A model generated the notes under the pieces. The model was not told the DNA's origin and searched no databases. It saw only the letters and a program-made list of their open reading frames with translations. Shown piece after piece: positions 60,290 through 64,000 of a stretch of 64,000 bases of DNA (positions are counted from its first letter, which is position 1; the number at the start of each line of letters is the position of its first letter). The translations under genes were made by a program, and so were the position numbers. Source of the DNA: Acutalibacter muris (GTDB lineage: Bacteria > Bacillota > Clostridia > Oscillospirales > Acutalibacteraceae). Location of the stretch: assembly GCF_002201475.1 (NCBI RefSeq), contig NZ_CP021422.1, positions 2,542,001 through 2,606,000 of the forward strand. Reading direction: 5' to 3'.

Positions 60290-61903
60290 TCAAGCCTTTT
60301 CCTCAGAATATTCTACTGCCGCGCCGATAAAGCCCTTGAAAAGCGGGTGGGCCCGGTTGGGTCTGCTCTTGAACTCCGGATGGAACTGACCCGCCACGAA
60401 GAAGCGCTTGTCCGGCAGCTCCACAGACTCCACCAAGCGGCCGTCAGGAGAGGTGCCGCTTATCTTCATGCCGTTCTGCTCGACGGTCTCCCGGAACTCG
60501 TTGTTGAACTCATAGCGGTGGCGGTGCCGCTCGTCTATAAGCTCTTTGCCGTAGCACTGTGCCATTTTTGTGCCGGGCTTTATCTCACAGGGGTAGCTGC
60601 CCAGGCGCAGGGTGCCGCCCTTATTTATGTCGGCGTTCTGGTCGGGCATGAAGTCTATGACCTTGTTAAGACCGTACTCGTCGAACTCGCCGGAATTTGC
60701 GCCCGCTATGCCGCAGACGTTCCGGCAGAACTCTATCACCGCCACCTGCATACCCAGGCATATGCCGAGATATGGTATGTCCCGCTCCCGGGCAAACTTT
60801 GCCGCCAGCACCATGCCCTCAATGCCCCGGCTACCAAAGCCCCCGGGGATAATTATACCGTGGCAGTCCCCCAGGCGGGTGGCCACGTTCTCCTCGTCCA
60901 GGGTCTCGGAGTCCACCCAGTCGATGTCCACCCTGGCGCTGTGGTCATAGCCCGCGTGGGCCAGGGCCTCCATGACGGAGAGGTACGCGTCGTGGAGCTT
61001 CACGTACTTGCCCACAAGGGCTATGCGCACGGTGCGCTTGCGGCCGCGTATCTTTTCCACCATACCCAGCCACTCGCTCATGTTGGGCTCTGGGGTGGTA
61101 AGGTTCAGCTCACGGCAGACTATGTCGGAGAATTTGCTCTTTTCCAGCATTATGGGCGCTTCATAGAGCACGGGTATGGTCAGGTTCTCGATAACGCAGT
61201 CCGAACGCACGTTGCAGAACATGGCTATCTTCTCGAATATACTGTGGTCGTCTATGGGCACGTCCGTGCGCAGGACTATTATGTTCGGCTTTATGCCCAT
61301 GCCCTGGAGCTCCTTGACGGAGTGCTGGGTGGGCTTCGACTTATGCTCCCCGGAGCCCTTCAGGTAGGGCACCAGGGTCACATGTATGAACAGGGAGTTC
61401 TCCGGCCCCACCTCCTGGCTGACCTGCCGGATGGCCTCTAAAAAGGGCTGGCTCTCGATGTCTCCCGCCGTGCCGCCTATTTCCGTTATCACTATGTCGG
61501 CGTTGTTCTTGCTGCCCACGCTGTAGATAAAGCTCTTTATCTCCGAGGTGATATGAGGTATCACCTGGATGGTCTCCCCCAGGTACTCCCCCCGGCGCTC
61601 CTTATTCAGCACGTTCCAGTACACCTTGCCGGTGGTAAGGTTGGAGAACTTGTTGAGGTCCTCGTCGATGAACCGCTCATAGTGGCCCAGGTCCAGGTCC
61701 GTCTCAAGGCCGTCCTCGGTGACATACACCTCGCCGTGCTGATAGGGGCTCATGGTGCCCGGGTCCACGTTGATGTATGGGTCCAGCTTCTGGGCGGCCA
61801 CCTTCAGACCCCGGGATTTCAACAGGCGGCCCAAGGACGCCGCCGTTATGCCCTTGCCAAGGCCGGAGACCACGCCGCCGGTTACAAATATGTACTTTGC
61901 CAT
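60290..61903 (-). CDS. pyrG: CTP synthase
   Basis: 537 residues from the ATG at 61903 (AAAGGAGAGG upstream). Synthetase domain: [62 protein letters not shown]. Glutaminase domain with the Cys in YLGICLGMQ, and QFHPEF. Makes CTP from UTP, ATP and glutamine. Another glutamine-using enzyme, but not linked to the nitrogen cluster. Typical length. Confidence 0.97.
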   Translation of the reverse strand: MAKYIFVTGGVVSGLGKGITAASLGRLLKSRGLKVAAQKLDPYINVDPGTMSPYQHGEVYVTEDGLETDLDLGHYERFIDEDLNKFSNLTTGKVYWNVLNKERRGEYLGETIQVIPHITSEIKSFIYSVGSKNNADIVITEIGGTAGDIESQPFLEAIRQVSQEVGPENSLFIHVTLVPYLKGSGEHKSKPTQHSVKELQGMGIKPNIIVLRTDVPIDDHSIFEKIAMFCNVRSDCVIENLTIPVLYEAPIMLEKSKFSDIVCRELNLTTPEPNMSEWLGMVEKIRGRKRTVRIALVGKYVKLHDAYLSVMEALAHAGYDHSARVDIDWVDSETLDEENVATRLGDCHGIIIPGGFGSRGIEGMVLAAKFARERDIPYLGICLGMQVAVIEFCRNVCGIAGANSGEFDEYGLNKVIDFMPDQNADINKGGTLRLGSYPCEIKPGTKMAQCYGKELIDERHRHRYEFNNEFRETVEQNGMKISGTSPDGRLVESVELPDKRFFVAGQFHPEFKSRPNRAHPLFKGFIGAAVEYSEEKA

Positions 61904-62013
61904 GTTAATCCTCTCCTTTTTAAGACCTTGGGACTCTGTCCCAAACCCTGCCGCCTTTGAAAAGGCGGACTTCACAAAGTGAAGTCATCGAAACATTTTT
62001 CCCTTCGCTTCGC

Positions 62014-62856
62014 TCAGACTTCTATTTCGCCGTCGAACACCTTCACGGCCTCGCCGGTCATGCGCACCCGCTCGTCGGTATAGTTTATCACCAGGTCCCC
62101 GCCCCGCAGATGTACGGTGATATCCTCACCCATTTTACAGTATCCGTTAAGGCACGCCGCCACCGCCGCCGCGCAGGCCCCGGTGCCGCAGGCCATGGTC
62201 TCCCCGCTGCCCCGCTCCCAGACCCGCATTTTAAGAGTGTGGCTGTCTATGACCTCTATAAACTCCGTGTTCACCCCCTGGGGGAATATGGGGTCCTTCT
62301 CGAACCTGGGGCCAACAGTTTCCAGGTCCAGCTCCATGGGGTCGCCGCCGAACAGTACGCAGTGGGGGTTGCCCATGGACACACAGGTGACCTCATACTC
62401 GCCCCCGGCCACGGACACCGTCTCCCCGACTATCCGCTCTCCGGGCAGGCTGACAGGTATCCTCCCCGGCACAAGCTCCGCCCGGCCCATGTCAACAGTC
62501 ACAGCCACAGCTTCGCCGTTCTTCTCTATTATATCACAATATTTCACGCCGCTCAACGTGTCTATCTCCAAATGCTTCTTATGGGCAAGTCCAGTGTCGT
62601 ACAGGAACTTCGCCACGCAACGTATACCGTTGCCGCACATCATGGCTTCACTGCCGTCGGCGTTGAAAATGCGCATCCTTCCGTCGGCAATGTCCGAGGG
62701 GCAGACCATTATGATGCCGTCGCCGCCCACCCCCTTATGCCTGTCGGAAAGGCGTATGGAGAGGGTCTCGGGGTCTTCTATATTCTGGCTGAAGCAGTCA
62801 AAGTACACATAGTCGTTGCCGCAGCCGTGCATTTTCGTGAATTTCAGGGTCCCCAT
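62014..62856 (-). CDS. dapF: Diaminopimelate epimerase
   Basis: 280 residues. Two-Cys racemase: MMCGNGIRC and MACGTGACA carry the catalytic cysteines; KMHGCGNDYVYFD and HKGVGGDGIIMV are typical. Converts LL- to meso-diaminopimelate, working with DapL. GGAGG precedes the ATG. Confidence 0.96.
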   Translation of the reverse strand: MGTLKFTKMHGCGNDYVYFDCFSQNIEDPETLSIRLSDRHKGVGGDGIIMVCPSDIADGRMRIFNADGSEAMMCGNGIRCVAKFLYDTGLAHKKHLEIDTLSGVKYCDIIEKNGEAVAVTVDMGRAELVPGRIPVSLPGERIVGETVSVAGGEYEVTCVSMGNPHCVLFGGDPMELDLETVGPRFEKDPIFPQGVNTEFIEVIDSHTLKMRVWERGSGETMACGTGACAAAVAACLNGYCKMGEDITVHLRGGDLVINYTDERVRMTGEAVKVFDGEIEV

Positions 62857-62908
62857 AATTTACCTCCAATTCTATGCTCTGTTACACAGAGTTGAGGTGC
62901 AAAGCACC

Positions 62909-63379
62909 TCAATCTCTTGAGCACTTCTCCGCGTCAATAGCCAGCACGAACATCAGCGCGTAGAGCGCGTCGTCCGGGCTCATGACGTCGAGGGTGTACG
63001 TGTCCGTCCAGTTCCAGAGCTCCTTGCTTATTACCGCCAGCACGTCGCCCATGGGCCCGAGGAGGGTATAGTCCCACTCGGTCCAGTCGCCCTGTATCTG
63101 CCAGCCGTTGAAATCTATGTTGTACTTGGGCTTAAAGAAGGTGAATTCCTTGCTTATGGAGCCTATGTACTGCTCCCCCAGGTACACCTCGAACCTGGGC
63201 ATCCATGTGAGCACCTTCTCCTTCACCGTGCCTATCTCATAACCCTCAGGGTCAAATATCTTCAGGCAGTGCCCCCAGCTGAGCTGGCCCTTCACGGTAT
63301 AGGCCACGCTGCCGTCCTCGTAGTAGATGTCATAGCTGTCCAGCCACGAAAACATTCTTTGTTTAAATAGCAGCTTCAT
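62909..63379 (-). CDS. LURP-one-related (YxjI-like) protein
   Basis: 156 residues with the tubby-like LURP-one pattern: LLFKQRMFSWLDSYDIYYEDGSVAYTVKGQLSWGHCLKIFDPEGYEIGTVKEKVLTWMPRFEVYLG. It is a beta-barrel protein, possibly membrane-phospholipid binding; function in bacteria unknown. AAGGAG precedes the ATG. Follows the gene at the right edge by 13 bases. Confidence 0.85.
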   Translation of the reverse strand: MKLLFKQRMFSWLDSYDIYYEDGSVAYTVKGQLSWGHCLKIFDPEGYEIGTVKEKVLTWMPRFEVYLGEQYIGSISKEFTFFKPKYNIDFNGWQIQGDWTEWDYTLLGPMGDVLAVISKELWNWTDTYTLDVMSPDDALYALMFVLAIDAEKCSRD

Positions 63380-63392
63380 TTTTTCTCCTTAC

Positions 63393-64000
63393 TCACTCTA
63401 TTGTAAATTCCAACGCCCCGAAATCCTCATGGCAAAGACGGTACTGCCCCGCTCTGCACAGCGCGTCCGCGGGCACGACAAACCCCTGCTCTGCCTCGTC
63501 CTCTCTGCCAATGCCCACCGCGCCCAGGATTTGGTTTTCCAAGTCCGCCGGGCGGTACACCGTGTGCCAGGCTCCGTCGTACAGATAGTCGACCCTCAAA
63601 TTGTCGGGGTCCGGGTTCGGAAGCTCTCCGTCGCCGGAGACCTTCACACTCAAGACCTTCAGCTCCAAATCGTCCATGTGAAAGTCCTGTATGGACACAA
63701 GCTCTGCCGAAACGCCCTCAACGCTTGCCGGCTCCTCCGCGTCCTCCCAGCGGGGGAACAGCGGTCCGTCCGCCGGCATCTCAAAGGTGCCCGCCTCGGT
63801 ATGGTAATAAATTGTGCTTGACGTGGAGCTCTCCGGCTCGCTGTCCTCACCGCCCTCGGGCACAGTCACCTTTACGAACCACTCCCCCTCACGCTCCCAG
63901 AAGGTGTCAAGAGCATGGGCGGGAAGCTGTGCCCAGAACCCGAAGCCCTCCTCGTTCTTCCAGCGCAGGCGCACCTGTAGCGGCCTGCCGTCAGCGGTGG
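63393..64000 (-). CDS. Protein with C-terminal Ig-like domain, cut by right edge
   Basis: At least 202 residues; the frame is open to the window edge (ADGRPLQVRLRWKN), and a GTG at 63974 is only a possible internal start. The last 80 residues have a bacterial Ig-like domain pattern (NLRVDYLYDGAWHTVYRPADL, ALCRAGQYRLCHED, LEFTIE). Probably a lipoprotein or secreted protein; the N-terminus is outside. In operon with the LURP-one-like gene. Confidence 0.6.
   Translation of the reverse strand, partial: TADGRPLQVRLRWKNEEGFGFWAQLPAHALDTFWEREGEWFVKVTVPEGGEDSEPESSTSSTIYYHTEAGTFEMPADGPLFPRWEDAEEPASVEGVSAELVSIQDFHMDDLELKVLSVKVSGDGELPNPDPDNLRVDYLYDGAWHTVYRPADLENQILGAVGIGREDEAEQGFVVPADALCRAGQYRLCHEDFGALEFTIE

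Noticed and set aside
60287..61441. 384-codon + strand frame antisense to pyrG
   Set aside because: The opposite strand is an intact CTP synthase with all motifs; the antisense frame is His/Val/Leu-rich as expected from shadow translation.
1..64000. CRISPR array, integron or toxin-antitoxin pair
   Set aside because: No regularly spaced short direct repeats were seen; the only AbrB-type gene lacks a toxin partner; the only regular repeats are in the adhesin coding sequence.

Overview
The window reads as a chromosome segment of a fairly GC-rich anaerobic Firmicute, most likely a gut clostridium of the Oscillospiraceae/Lachnospiraceae type. This is an inference from gene content: a ferredoxin-type split glutamate synthase, type III glutamine synthetase, LL-diaminopimelate aminotransferase, an ANTAR nitrogen regulator, LPXTG/VaFE surface proteins and Tn1549/Tn916-like conjugation genes. 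The chromosomal part uses the Ile codon ATA and Arg codon AGG freely; the first 20 kb visibly uses ATC/ATT and CGG/CGC more.

Positions 1-20.5 kb are one end of an integrative conjugative element (ICE). Nearly all its genes run leftward. The early block (20.5-17 kb) has small conserved ICE proteins (DUF4240, DUF6075-like, DUF4314, a 54-aa NrdD-tail-like protein), a Dam-type adenine methylase, an AbrB-type regulator and a SpoVG-like protein. Then come an SLH-domain protein and a 2126-residue thioester/Cna-B/VaFE adhesin. The mating-channel block (DUF3852, VirB6/TrbL-like, PrgI, VirB4 N-like, class B sortase, VirB4 ATPase) follows. It ends with a cytosine methyltransferase split over two overlapping reading frames. 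Cargo at the far left is a GNAT acetyltransferase, a flavodoxin-like protein, a DUF5655 protein and a partial DUF6809 gene. The element ends beside the 3' end of a tRNA-Pro(GGG) at 20.7 kb. No integrase, relaxase or VirD4 is in the window, so the other end lies to the left.

20.8-21.3 kb is a decayed junction with DUF6544-family and IS30 transposase remnants. 21.4-26.2 kb holds a sugar ABC importer operon (binding protein, double ATPase, permease) divergent from a PHP-domain phosphoesterase.

26.3-38.8 kb is a nitrogen-assimilation supercluster around a divergent promoter pair at 33.4-33.6 kb. Leftward run glnN (GS III), an Amt-PII fusion, asnB and purF. Rightward run a three-gene glutamate synthase, a short GS I and an ANTAR antiterminator. 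Both arms have a long leader hairpin, which fits control by the ANTAR protein. A cysteine desulfidase follows (38.9-40.1 kb).

40.3-47 kb contains a possible structured RNA, then TetR, a HpnH-like radical SAM enzyme, an MMPL transporter and a secreted Ala/Gly-rich repeat protein, which look like one lipid/envelope module. 47-50 kb has an XRE regulator and a pilin-type LPXTG gene whose anchor has been replaced by a large hairpin. 50.4-64 kb is mostly housekeeping or orphan genes: a chemoreceptor, a Gfo/Idh/MocA dehydrogenase, TldD/TldE, glycerol kinase, cytidine deaminase, DapL, a GrpB-family protein, CTP synthase, DapF, an LURP-one-like protein and a gene cut by the right edge.
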